A stretch of 64,000 nucleotides of DNA from Trichobilharzia regenti (taxonomy: Eukaryota; Platyhelminthes; Trematoda; Strigeidida; Schistosomatidae), in contig OX235267.1 in NCBI GenBank assembly GCA_944472135.2, forward strand, positions 16,537,452 to 16,601,451, written 5' to 3'. The notes beneath the pieces are model-generated. The model saw nothing but the letters and a program-made list of their open reading frames with translations. It was not told the origin of the DNA and did not search any database. The first letter of the stretch is position 1; every line of letters starts with the position of its first letter. Both the position numbers and the translations under genes were made by a program. Shown here in pieces: positions 63,873 through 64,000 of this stretch.

Positions 63873-64000
63873 TAGATTCCACACTGTATTTTTGGGTACA
63901 AGTATGGAATTTTCAGCGTGGATATCGGTAGCCCAAATTTTGCAGGCCGACCATAGATATCAGGTGTGCGTTGGCGAGGGCTCGAACCCCGGACCGTGTG
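63873..64000 (-). mobile_element. SINE-A copy, cut by window end
   Basis: Minus strand: tail gattccacactgtatttttg (inverse), tggaattttcagcgtggata, body ggccgaccatagatatcagg, B box cgagggctcgaaccccggac. The A box lies beyond 64000. Confidence 0.75.

Overview
This window reads as an intron-rich, repeat-saturated piece of a blood-fluke (Schistosoma) nuclear chromosome. The evidence is (1) Smα-type hammerhead-ribozyme retroposons, (2) several families of Penelope-like elements (PLEs) with a GIY-YIG endonuclease, (3) CR1- and RTE-type LINEs, (4) Gypsy-type LTR elements, and (5) a Merlin DNA transposon. All of these are known residents of schistosome genomes. I cannot decide the species.

The only host gene I can support is on the + strand. 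It is an internal part of PCYT2 (CTP:phosphoethanolamine cytidylyltransferase, Kennedy pathway). Seven coding exons total 692 nt (about 230 codons) and lie at 15404-15470, 27905-27952, 31877-32018, 35983-36196, 38385-38461, 50736-50813 and 63708-63773. All have GT/AG borders and matching phases. They run from the end of the first cytidylyltransferase domain (RTEGISTT motif), through the linker, into the second domain, whose HIGH signature is split inside its first His codon by an intron. The 5' exons and the 3' end lie outside the window. Coding exons make up about 1% of the sequence.

Layout. 1-15.4 kb is upstream intron or flank: a Merlin right end, solo LTRs, LINE and PLE fragments, an inverted Smα pair at 9.05-9.49 kb, a second Merlin copy with clear TIRs and a 9-bp target duplication, and a 5'-truncated CR1. 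15.5-27.9 kb (intron) holds a 5-kb inverted pair of one PLE family, a solo LTR and RTE-type debris. 28-38.4 kb (three introns) holds RTE, SINE and PLE fragments. 38.5-50.7 kb holds CR1, a PLE split by a small LTR element, the longest RTE copy (44.0-46.0 kb) and a second Smα inverted pair. 50.8-63.7 kb holds a very young Gypsy-type element (51624-55061) that keeps gag, protease remnant and integrase in one open frame but has lost reverse transcriptase/RNase H; it sits inside an older LINE. A second, decayed Gypsy-type element with an LTR inverted repeat follows (about 57.9-59.76 kb), then PLE and LINE pieces.

Points worth attention: the RT-less Gypsy element; five hammerhead copies that all lack the conserved core C3; foldback insertions with 11-15 bp target duplications that look PLE-derived; two SINE families that share a tRNA-like head but carry 3' tails matching two different LINEs; and a PLE inverted pair whose arms share one frameshift. 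No CRISPR, operon, rRNA or genuine tRNA gene is seen. Family names for repeats are my recognition from sequence features; no database search was possible.
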